From Gavia stellata (lineage: Eukaryota; Chordata; Aves; Gaviiformes; Gaviidae), in assembly GCF_030936135.1 (NCBI RefSeq), contig NC_082596.1, forward strand, positions 95,278,449 to 95,342,448: 64,000 nucleotides of DNA, given 5' to 3'. The first letter of the stretch is position 1, and the number at the start of each line of letters is the position of its first letter. A program made the translations under genes and the position numbers. Below, one piece after another: positions 41,101-53,100 of this stretch. The notes beneath the pieces were generated by a model. The model was not told the origin of the DNA, ran no database searches, and saw nothing but the letters and a program-made list of their open reading frames with translations.

Positions 41101-44100
41101 GTTGTGTTTAGGGGCAGTGCTGTTTATCAGAAAAACACGGCCACGGGGGAAAGGAACCTGGAAAGCTGCCGAAGAGCTGCCGTGGTTGCAGTTCAGAAGG
41201 GAGGGCAAAGGCAAAGGCGTGGATGTGCTCAGCCAGTGAGCGAAAATCTTCTCTTTCTGCATTTCAGACTGCATTTTTTTGCCTCAATCTCCCAAGCAAT
41301 GCATTGGGTGCAGCCTTCTCACTTCCCTAATGCTGTTGTGGTAGGCCACGTAATGTTCAAATGACACTCGGGAATCCTGATGTGTGTTTGTGCCTCTTCA
41401 ACACCATCGCCATCACTTACAGATCCTGAAAAGTAAGGTTAATCTTTAGGTTTTTGAATCATATCTGTAACTGTTAATGGTGTGTTGTAGCCGTTCCTCT
41501 GTGAGGTACTTTCTTGCCTAATTCAGTACAAAAAGGGTAAATGAAAACTAGTATTCTGAGATTATTGCTTGCTGAGTATGTCAGATCTATGGTGTTCGGC
41601 TGCTTTACAGAAACAACCCTTATAAATTGAAGGCTGATTGAAACATAAGGCTGGTGTGTACTTTTATCCTTACTTTATTAATTTTATTATTTATGTTAAT
41701 ATTAATTAATACTTTAATATTATTATTTAATATTAATATTAATTATACCATAAAATAAACTATATTATTTTATTTTAGCCTGTATTTTATTTAGGGAAAT
41801 GATCGTGCCCCTGTACTCGGCGCTGGTGAGGCCGCACCTCAAATGCTGTGTTCAGTTCTGGGCCCCTCACTCCAAGAAGGACATTGAGGTGCTGGAGTGT
41901 GTCCAGAGAAGGGCGACGAAGCTGGTGAGGGGTCTGGAGCACAAGTCTTGTGAGGAGGGGCTGAGGGAGCTGGGGTTGTTCAGTCTGGAGAAGAGGAGGC
42001 TGAGGGGAGACCTTCTCGCTCTCTACAACTGCCTGAAAGGGGGTTGTGGTGAGGTGGGTGTTGGTCTCTTCTCCCAAGTGACCAGCGACAGGACAAGAGG
42101 GAATGGCCTCAAGTTGCACCAGGGGAGGTTTAGGCTGGATATTAGGAAAAACTTCTTTCCTGAGAGAGTGGTGAAGCACTGGAAGAGGCTGCCCAGGGAG
42201 GTGGTGGAGTCACCATCCCTGGAGGTGTTTAAAAGGCGTGTGGATGAGGCGCTTAAGGATGTGGTGTAGTGGTGGACTTGGCAGTGTTGGGTTAATGGTT
42301 GGACTTTATGATCTTACAGGTCTTTTTTTTCCAACCTAAACGATTCTACTATTCTATTCTGTGATCCTGGTCCAAGGATTTACCCCAACTCTTGCAAAAG
42401 CAGCGCAGAGAAGAAATTGTCTTGGTTAATTTGCACAACAAAAGGAATATGTGATAGTGGCATGGTTGGTGTACCCGTGCTAACTTTAATCCAAGTAGCA
42501 TAGGTAAGACATGCTCAGAGGAATTGATAGTATAGGTGGGCAACAGCGTATATATGCAAGGCTGCTGTGCTGTCGTATACTGTACGTTAGCTTGTGATGA
42601 AGTCTCTGCTGCTTGCTTTCTGCTGCTGCTGTGGTTACCTGCTGTAGCTACGTAAATGCCAAGATGAGTGTGGCTGCCATGGGATCCTGCACTTTCATTT
42701 TGCTGTGTGTGTGAACCTCTGCAGTCACAGCATCTTTAACAACATCTCAGACTGAACATACAAGAGCTGGATGAAAGTAAAAAGCAAACACTTGCTTATC
42801 TTGATGGTTTTTACTGGTGTAAAGCTTCCATGAGTGACGCTGCACAGAAGGGGGTATTGTCTTTTGAACAATCAGCCACATCAGGTTTCTTGGAGTCTCT
42901 GCACTTCCCTTCTTTGTACTGAATCAGAGAGGCTCTGCATGCCACGACGTTGAGCTCCACTGGATGTACTGGTATGACCCGAAGTGGGAGCAGGCTGAGG
43001 TGGGATTAAGGTTCACTGAGTTGTCATTGATGAACTGGCATCCAGCACTCTTGGAAACTTGCTTAGAAAGGATGCAATCAGAGCAGCCCCGTAGGGGTTG
43101 TCCTCTCTTCAGCCATTTCTGCGGTACCTCTGGCTACAGAAGGAGGGGAGTGGGGGGGAGTTAGTGTTTTGAGTGTAACTGTATTGCCGTAGACCAGATG
43201 AGAGTTTGGGATTTGTACTACAGCATCTGGGTTTTGTGAGACCAGTGCAAATTTTTTTTCTGACTTTTAAAATCTTGCACGGAAAATAAGAATTGTCTTA
43301 TTTAAATAAAGCGTAAAGTATTGTCATAATAAGACATTGCTAATTACTTGCTTTTGGGTATAGTTCCGTGATACCGTCTGTTATAAATGCTGGTTGCTTC
43401 CATGAACAAGAAAGAAATAGATATTGTCTCTGCTCCAAAGAACTAAAATTGAGCATATCTAAGTATTTAAATTACTGCATTATTCTATTGCATGGCTGCC
43501 TGCATCACTGAAATAAAGGAACTGCAGCAACGTAGCCAACAAACCTTTAATAAAAGCATTTGATTGAACAGCACCGCGTTGGATCTAGTCCACCAGAATA
43601 AAAGCAGTTTGGGGCTCTAGTGTCTTATTAAACACATTGTAAATGTTTTTGACAAGAAGCCTGGCTGAATCCAACCACCTCTGGACAGCCAGTATGTCAG
43701 AGCATTTCCGAGTGAGATGTATCATCCTGTCCTGGACTGAGCTTTGGGTAATCCTCTAATCCAGGTGATTGCTTAAACATTGCAACCTATTTAGTTTTGC
43801 TCAGTCTAGGATGACTTGCTGCTGGAGAGCTCAGGGTGAATTTATTTTTTTATTTTTAATAAAAAAAGGACTGCAGCTGAATAAATGAATTTAACTCCAG
43901 CTGTCTAGGGTCCAGGCTGGACTTACGGATGTTGTATCCTAGCGCTGTATTGGTCTGTTAGAGACAGCTCCTGAGCTCTGTTGTTCCTCTGACTTCTGGG
44001 GTTTTCGCTGAGGCTGTCAAAGAGAAGGTGACTTGAAGAAAGCAGCTTGGTGTCGGTTTTGCTCTGAGGACACTGAAGCTTTTGCTTGTCCTTGTGTCTG

Positions 44101-47100
44101 GCAGGAGTAGCCTCTAGTCACGGACGACTTGCCCTCTGCATATACCTGTCTTGTGCTCCCACTGCCGTCGCCACCTCCTTACAAGGGGGCCAGACCGCTT
44201 CCCGTGCTCTGTAGAGACATGCGGTAGCCAAAGAACAATTGAGAAGAGTTTTCCTTTAGCTCTCTAGAGGATTTCAGCTAAGAAGGCTGTCCAGTTATCG
44301 CTTGTGAAACAGTGTCACATCAGGATTCTTGATTTTACCCTTGTTTTGGGCTTTGTGGGGAAAGTCTGGCACTAGGGCGATGCTTCACAGTCCCAGTCTG
44401 CTTCTCAGCCTCTGCCTCCCTCCAGGAGGACAGAATTGGGGGTGACGTCCCCTGCAGCTGGGCTGGGCTGGCGTGCCAGCGCGGCTGGCAGCGGAGCAGA
44501 GCCCTGCCCCGGGGAGAGCGAGAACCGCCCAGGGCCCGCCTGTTCCTCGGGTAGCTGGAGCCTGCTCTTCCTCCTGTCTGAGTTTTTGGGTGGCTACATG
44601 CTTGTTTAATCCCTTCTGTCATTGGCCGAGGAAAGTTGCCGCTTGGGCTCACGAGTGAGAATGCTAAGAAACAAAAGATTCATTGCTCTCGCTTCTCCCC
44701 ACTGCTGTTCCTCGCTCCACTCTTTATTGTTCTGAGAACGGAGAGACTCCTTCCCTCCCTCCTCCAAGAATCACAACCATTTTTCCTTTTGTTTGTCTTT
44801 TACAGATCAATTTTGTAGCCTGTCAACTGTTTGCACTTTTGGCTGCGTTTTGGTTTCGTGTTTACTTGGGTCCCAGTCACGCCAGCTCTGCTGTTCGCCA
44901 TGGATTTGCCACCCTCTTTGGAATATACTTTGCTGTCTTCTGCTTTGGGTGGTGAGTATTTAGTCACCATGTAGACAAGGCTTGGGTAAAAATATTTTTA
45001 AACTTCATATCAGCTTTTCTCACTTTTTAAATCTTGCACAGAAAATAAGAATTGTCTTATTTAAATAAAGAGTAAAGTATTGTCATAATAAGACATCATA
45101 ATTTTTAGTCTTCAGGCACTTTCTATGTTATCCTAAAAAAAAAAAAAGAATTCCTAACCAGCATAACAATCCCAAACCCTCAAAGTAAAATGAGCCATGA
45201 AAGTATTTGTAAGGGAAGTATTTAATCTGTGATGTTTGTTCCGGAAGCTAAAGCCACAGCAGTCTGCTGTGAAGATACCTCTTTTGGAAAAGTTGCGTCT
45301 AGTTTGAATGCACACGTGGAGCTAGGCTGCTCTTTCTCTGAATGAAACACATTGACAATATCTTGTCAATAAGTGTTAATCTATGTACAGTATTCAAGGC
45401 TATAAAGATGTCATTGTGATAATCCATGTTTACTGATGCCCTGATGTGACATAGCATTTATCTCATTGCATGGAAAAATATTGCCTTGCTTTGAACTCTG
45501 CCAGCCCTTCCAGGTCACATAGAAATTATCTAAATCTCACTTTGTTGTCTTCAAGGTATTCTATTCATCTTTTTGTCCTGGTGATGATGAACTATGGTAT
45601 TATGAATATGGCGAGTATTCCCAACATCCACAGGTGAGCTGATGTGGCTGCAAGTCTGGAGCTGCCCCTCTGACAACTACTTTCCTTTCATAGAGAAGCA
45701 GGAGGGTTTTTTAGGACCACCTTCTCTTCTTTCCTGCCTTTCTTTCCCAGTTACTTGCAGGAGCTTTGTGCGTTCACTTACAGAAGCAGCTGTAATCTAA
45801 ATTTGTGGTTTTTCAATTGATATATTGCATTTCCATACGAAATTGCTGGCCTCGAAAGTTGGCTTTTGTAGGCTTAATAATTTGTGCCCAAACCTCTGGT
45901 TTCTTAAACATAATGAAGTCATATTCTCCTTGGTCTTGTGTCCTTGAGGATCGCTTTTGAAAATCTTTTTTAATGGGTTTTCCCCCTGGCTGTTTGGCCT
46001 TTAGGTATTTTCCGCTTATTTGTGAGTTAGGTAGTTCAAATAAGGTCACAGTGGCAGCTTAATGTAGTCAGCTACGAAATTAACTCTTGTGTTTGGTACT
46101 GGCTTTGAGCTTGAAAAAGTAGGAAGTACCAGAAATGTGATTGCTTTGAAGCAGAAGCTTATGGCATCATCATGAGAAGTTCTCGACCCTGGGATCTTTC
46201 TTTTCCCTATACAAATGTCTCAGGGGAAGGAAGACACCTAAGACTCCTAAAGTGCTTTGTCAAACAAGTGCCTTCCTGGCCAGAAGACAAAAAGCGCTTT
46301 CATATGAAAATGAAAACTAGATGATAGTTGTATCTGCTTCTTCCACTGAATAAGAGGAAGTTCATGTGGAAACACTTCTCTGCTCAGTCACTGAGCTTTC
46401 TCGTGTGGGTACCATACTCTCTGTTAGAGTTCAGCACGTGGGAGTCTTTAAAATCGTGTAGGTGGAGTCGTTTGCTTCCCATCGATCTGCACAAATAGGC
46501 ATTTTTATTTGTAAAACTGCTACTTTATAGCAGGCTAGAAAGACGAGCTGGTAGTTCTTCCCACTTCCTTACTTTTGTGTTGGCCACCCTAAGAGCATGT
46601 GGTTAATACCGTGGTTTGGCTTGGGTGTGTTACGGGTGATTTCTGTCTCTACACTCTGTGGCTCTTTCTGTAGCTCTTGCTGAATGCTGACATGCACATC
46701 AGTCTGGGCTGGGGAATGGAAACCCTTTCTTCGCTTGTCTTCAGGGCCAGGGCTGTCTGAGGATCTGATGCCCAGATAATCATCTCCCCTTCTCCTTTAT
46801 CTCTTCCTGAGGTGACCCCTCTCTAATATCCAAATGGGAACCATCACTTCAGATTTCTCTAGGATCGTTTAGAAACGTGAACCATAAACAAGGGGCCTGT
46901 CTGTAGCAGTCACTAGCATTTTGCACCAGCAAGGCAGGTATTAATCAAGGAGGTTTTTTCCACCCCCTCACAGAGTGCAAAGCCCAGAAGTCCAGAGGTG
47001 ATTAATAATTTAAAAAAAAATAATTGGACAATGTTTATGAAAGAAATGCCATCCAGAGACCAGAAGGAAGAGGTACTAAAAATGTGTTTTACTCATCTCC

Positions 47101-50100
47101 TGGTCATTGTCCCTGCCTGACACTTGGGGGAAATGCAGGAGTTACTGATTGTAGATCAGAGGAACCAAGTCTGCAGAGGGAATCACCCAATACTTACCTA
47201 TGTCTTCCTAGGCAAGTTGAGGTGGTGGTAGGGAAATGAGCACAGTTTCAACAGGAAAACCCCTCACTCTTACTCTTCAGCCAATTACTCCCAATGGGAA
47301 AAATAGCTGTAAACTGCAACACAAATTAAGCCGGTTCATTTAATGTCACCCACTGCTGCGAGATAGTCACGTATTGATTTGAGTTAATGTGAAATAGCAA
47401 TCCAACATGCTGAAAAAACTTAGGAGGGCTGGGAGGATTGGGCTAGGACTTTTCTGCTGTGTTCCACTAGCCATAGCAGTGTGACTCAAAGTACGTCCAC
47501 ATTATTAATTTTGGCAAAATAACAGTGTATTCAAGCTGCTTGAGCATAAGCTTGAAAAATGGCAGGTTAAGGGCTGGACCTGTTCATACAGAGGGCCTGT
47601 AAGAGCATTGGATCCTTCATAGGGGTGCTCCAAACCTTGGCTTTTTTCCCCCCGAAACGCAAGTGGAAGTGAACAAACGAAATAAAGAAACTACACAGTT
47701 TAACCTGCATGCTCCTTTCCCAGGGTATTTTCTGCTGGTTTGCTCTCTGGTGAGGCTGCCGGCCTTCAGGGCCTATGGACGGACAAACTAATCCGTTTAG
47801 AAATCAGAACATCAGAAATGCTCCCAGCTGCAGCAGCGATTCAGTATATCTCTCCCTGCTCGCCCCCCTTTCAATCCGGGTGATTAACACTTAAGCATTG
47901 AGGCTTATTTTAGATGCTTCGTCCCATCTATCACAGTTACACGTCTGAGCTGGCTGACTCGCCTTTGGAGGGATGCTTGCCGTTCTCCGTTGATGAGAGG
48001 GAGCGCAAGGACCTCGCTGAGGCGGGGCTGGCTGCCTGACTGAGATAAAAGAAGATGAATTCTGCCCTGAACCTCCTGAAGAAGCTGTTGTGTCCCCTCA
48101 GCCTGCCTTTCATCCAGCTGTTTGCTGTGGGCCACGTTGCCTGCAGGTTGCCTTATGATCCATCACTGTCATTCCCACTGCGGTTTATTAGTCCCCAGGG
48201 AGGAAAAACTCATTTCCGTTAAAGACGGCCATGATTTGACAAAGGCCTGGCTCATTTTCAGTCACAGAATCACAGAATCACTATGGTTGGAAAAGACCTG
48301 TAAGATCATCAAGTCCAACCATCAAAGAACACCACCATGCCCACTAAACCATGTCCCACAATGCCTCGTCCACACGTTCCTTGAATGTGACTGTTCCTCT
48401 TGTTTGATTTCACCTTCAGATCCCCACCATAATCAATCCTCCCATGGGTCAGGGGGGAGCCCACTTGGCTCCCATGGCTCGGCTCTGCCAGGTCTGCGGG
48501 ATGTGCAGTCGCGTTCCTCTGTAGGTCTTTGCATCTTCCTCTCCACGTGGCTATCTTCTCCTGATGCGGGGGACACCAGCGGACCTGGTCCTGGCCTGCC
48601 CATGTGATGCAAGCCTTTCATTCCAGTGTCCCAGCTCTCTGTTGGTCGGTCTAGTTTGCTTCATTTGTCAGTCTTCCTTCCAAACACGCGTCTGCTTCTT
48701 ACGTCCCCAGTATCTTCTGCCTCGCTCGGGTAAATACAGGGAGAAGTTAGTTGTAGGAAAGGATGCGTCTGCCCCATCTAGATGCTGCAACGCCGCCACC
48801 AGTCCTCAGACCGTCCAATGGAAAGACTGACTCTGCTGTCTTACCTAACGTAATTTTGCGATCATCTTGAAAAACAGAGAGTGGATTTGCCAAGCTCTAC
48901 TTAAGGAATGCTTCTTCTGGAAAGAGGCATCATTCAGCATTTAGAGCTGGAAAGGTTAGGCTATGTGTCATTATCTGCCTTCATACAGAATCAGAAGAGA
49001 GAAAATATCTTAAACTTGAAGTATTTTAGTTTCTGGTAGATCCTAGGAAGAGTTGTACATGTAAATAAAGAACACGTACAGATGAAGAAGGCAATGGGTA
49101 ACTTCAGTGACGCACATACAGTATCATCTGGTTTCAAATACTTGAGTCAGACAGAAATTTCAAAACCATATGTGAGGGTGGGAACCCTGAAATTGAAATT
49201 CCCAACTTGAAGTGATCCTATTTTTTCTTTTCTTTTTTTTTTCCCCACCTCCAGTGTGAGGAGACGCCCCTGTAATGTTTCAGCTGGGTACACAAAACCA
49301 TCGGTCCTCTTAGAAAATTTCTGCCAGATCTTGTAACGTAGCTTCAGACTTGTTAACGACCCAATTTACAAAGATCAAACTCCACTCCTAAACAAGCCCA
49401 AACCCAATTTGGGTGATTCTAGTTCTTGTTGATACTTGCGTTGGTAACTATGTGCTCTGTATGTTATGTTTTTAGGTACTCCTTTGTCGTAGCTATGGGA
49501 TACCTCACGCTGTGCCACATAAGCCGAATATACATATTTCATTATGGTATTCTCACTACAGATTTTTCCGGGTGAGTGAGTCTGCAAGCCGGGTCCTGTG
49601 TTAATTAGTATTAGTTAAATTTAGTACGTTTTAAGAATAATGTTTATGTTATCTGGGGAGCACCTGCAATTTTGTTTCCCTTAAGCTTTTTCTAAAGCTT
49701 TTTCTAAGACTTTTTTTTTTTAAAAGGAAGGAATAAACACTGTGTGGGTTTTTTGTTGGGTTTGTTTTTTTTCTCTTTTTCATTAATTCATTGTTTCTGC
49801 TGTTTTCTTGCTAGGCACTACCTAGTTAGGGAGGTAGAGCTCACTTAGCTAGACTTCCACCTAGAGCAGCCTGGGAGGATAAATCTGCACAGTCGCTCGC
49901 TGGAGGGGAGCGCTTCTCGCCCTGGCGAGCAGCACGGCCGGTGCGCTGGTCCCCGGTGGTCTGCCCGGAGAGGTGGGGTGGGCTGCTCTCCTCCCACCTT
50001 CCCAGGCACAGCCGGCGGCTCCGGGTCGTCCTTTCCCCCGTTCTGATTTATCCCGATGCCCCAGCTGGGAAGGTGTTCCCCACCCCAGGCACTCCGGCGG

Positions 50101-53100
50101 GCGGGAGGGCAGGACGTGGGCAGGGGGTGAGTGGCTGGGGAAGCTGGGTGGGTGCGTGGGGGGGTAACCCGGGCAGAGGGACATGAGATCAGCTTTTGCT
50201 CTCACCGGTTCTCTCACGGGGGGCAGTTTGCGGCTGCTGTCTAAAAAGCACAACTTTTTATAAGCTATGCATTTCTGTGGAACAGTGTTTTTCATACACA
50301 CTGTAGTCTAGTTGCTTTCACTGAAAGAGTAGAGGATGCTTTGCAAAATACAGACAGCTAACTGTATATTTTGTTTATGAGAGGAAAGTATACTTTTGCC
50401 TGATGTAAAACCAGCGTGCTAATCCGTATTCCACTTGTTTAATTGAATGTCTTGAATGCAGAGTAATTAGTAACATACTATGAAAAACCTCTGTAAACTG
50501 GCACAGTAAGTTATAGATGCCTCTTCCAAGTCTCTGTCGTCTTATGGGCAACTGGAGTTTCTTGCTGTCTGTGTGCATGTGTCTCCGTGTGAGGTGGTGG
50601 TGGGTTGAAGCATTTAATTAAATTGGGGGGGGGGGGGAGTTCCTCTGAGACTTTTGAGTTTTTTATTAGAGGAGGGTGCAGAAATGGGAACTCATAAATT
50701 TAGAGAAATTTAGCTCTATAATTTTTTTCTGCTATTCTTTTAATACACAAAAGCATGTCCTGAAAGAGCATGACATACCAAGAAGCCTATAAATGGGATT
50801 GGAATGCTATAACTCTCGGTGTGTATGAGAGAGAGACAGAGAGAGAAGTACAAGAGAACATGCTTTTCTGAATAGTGTGTTCAGAAACGCACTGTGAGGC
50901 TTATTAGCTGTCTCTCTCAGGAGACCTTTAATAAAGATCCAGCTGAGACTGGGGTTGGAAGAAGAGGAATGGTGGTTGTTTATATTATAGACTAGGTAGC
51001 ATTTTCGGCTCTCTTGATGAAAAGGGAGCTACTCTTACCCAACGGTGAACCTGAAGGTAATAATGGTAATACTGAAAGAATAATACCTGAGCTTACTCTG
51101 TTGTTTGATTTTTGTCCTGATGCTTCAAGGTATAAATCAATTCCTAAACTTCAGTCAAACATAAAACTGCCAAGTAGTAAAGAACTGGAAAATGTAGTAT
51201 GGATATGAAATACATCTTCATGGTATTTTTTAAAACCTAAGAATAAATGATAATATTGTAGCCATATTAGTAAAAATTTGCAATCCAAAGTGCTCAAACC
51301 CAGGTCAGCCTCATAAATCTGTCTTAAGACCTGTTTTCCTCAGCTGTAAATAATATGTGCCCACTGAGGCTTAATCACAGAATCACTAAGGTTGGAAAAG
51401 ACCTGTAAGACCAGGAAAAGACCTGTAAGACCATCAAGTCCAACCATCAACCCAACCCCACCATGCCCACTAAACCATGTCCCACAGTGCCATGTCCATG
51501 CGTTCCTTGAACACCTCCAGGGATGGTGACTCCACCACCTCCCTGGGCAGCCTCTGTCAATGCTTCACCACTCTCTCAGGAAAGAAATTTTTCCTAATAT
51601 CCAGCCTGAACCTCCCCTGGCGCAACTTGAGGCCATTCCCTCTTGTCCTATCACTCGTCACTTGGGAGAAGAGACCAGCACCCACCTCACCACAACCCCC
51701 TCTCAGGTGATTGTAGAGAGCGATGCACATACCTAAACAGACGTGATGACCCAGAGAGATAAAATACACTCCCTGACCACAGTTTTACCATGTGTGAGCA
51801 GCAACTGAACCCCCTCTTGCTTCTTCTCCCATATCTGATGGTTCCAGACCTATTGCATGTGGTAACAGGGAAGCATTCAACAGGTGCCTGGCTGGAAGGA
51901 TGGCCTTGAAGTTCTCCCTCGGGACTTCAGAAACAACTGAGACAGAATCCGTGGAGCAATGCCCATCTCCCTTCAGCCTCCCTCCCTTTTGGGCAAACGT
52001 GTCTGGGGGTAGAGAAGGCAAAACACTGGATTTAAGGGAATCTTTAAGCGGGAAGAAAAAACCTGTCATCTGCTGACTTGTATTTGAGGTCTCAGTATCC
52101 CCTAAGGCTCTGGTGATATCTGATTGCAAGGAGGAAGTTTTAATCCACATTAAATAGGCACGTAGCCAGTTCTAGTGCCATCAGCCTTTCCAATGTCGGT
52201 TCCCTAAAGTGATGAGCCAGATGTTAAATGAGTGTTCCCCAGTGTCGGTGCTGAAAGCTGGCATACCTTGTTTGCTCTTTTGACCTGCTTTGTGCGCTTA
52301 ACAGTTTGCATGCATAACCCTTTTGATGTGTGCTTGCAAATGTATTTTTTTGGTTCTTTAGTAATAGTTGGTTGTGCTATTTGTTTGGAGTCCCCTCATT
52401 TTGAGAACACAGCTTGTAAAATGCAGGTAGAGATGGACGGAGAACAAGGTAACTTTTGAGTCATTTCTTAGGTAAACTGGAAAATGGAAAATCAAACTGT
52501 GACTCACCACTTCAAGGTTAAAAAGTAAGGGAACTTGTTCTCTACTGATGACTAGTTAATTCTCCTAACTCACGCAAAGGGTAGGTTTGGTCACTGACTC
52601 CCATGATCAAAACTGTACTGCTGCTTGCAGCGATTTCTTGATTTAAAAGTGTTTCATGTATTGCTATTGCATAGTACTTATAGGTGAGAAGTCCATTTTT
52701 TTTTTTAAACTACATGCCAGGTTTTAATGAAAACCAGTTCCAGTTTGCTACGCCTTAATTTTAATTATTTTTTAAAAAATGTATATATATTTTATCAAAG
52801 TTCTTTCATTTATATTAGTTCACAAAAATGCGGTGACATAATTTAGGAATTTTCTCCTGACTGCTTTCTCAAATAAAACTATTCATTTTTGAACACTAAT
52901 TGTAAAATAACTGAATGCTGTCCTTCCCCCTTAATTCAAATCAGTCCTTGAGAGAAACATGCATATTTTATTTTGCTTGGTTTGCCATGGCATTTATACA
53001 TTGTGCCTAGGAATACTAAATCCTAACTCTTTCTCTCTCTTTTTCTCTCTCTTATTTCTTCTTCTTTATGCTAAGAGGATTATGCTGGTAAGTTGCCTGG

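Larger units (their letters stand above)
20156..44805 (+). other. MBOAT1 intron 1 (24,650 nt)
   Basis: Bounded by CAG|GTGAGG and TTTTACAG|A. The 5' end is the tail of the CpG island. It contains avian CR1 pieces at 37721-37846, 40697-40754 and 41796-42365, an AT-rich tract at 41671-41779, a diverged 87-bp-period repeat at 23337-23462, a long T tract at about 38746-38772, and the first copy of an 82-bp repeat at 43256-43337. A small CpG-enriched patch occurs at about 44,440-44,560. No other coding exon could be supported. Confidence 0.85.
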
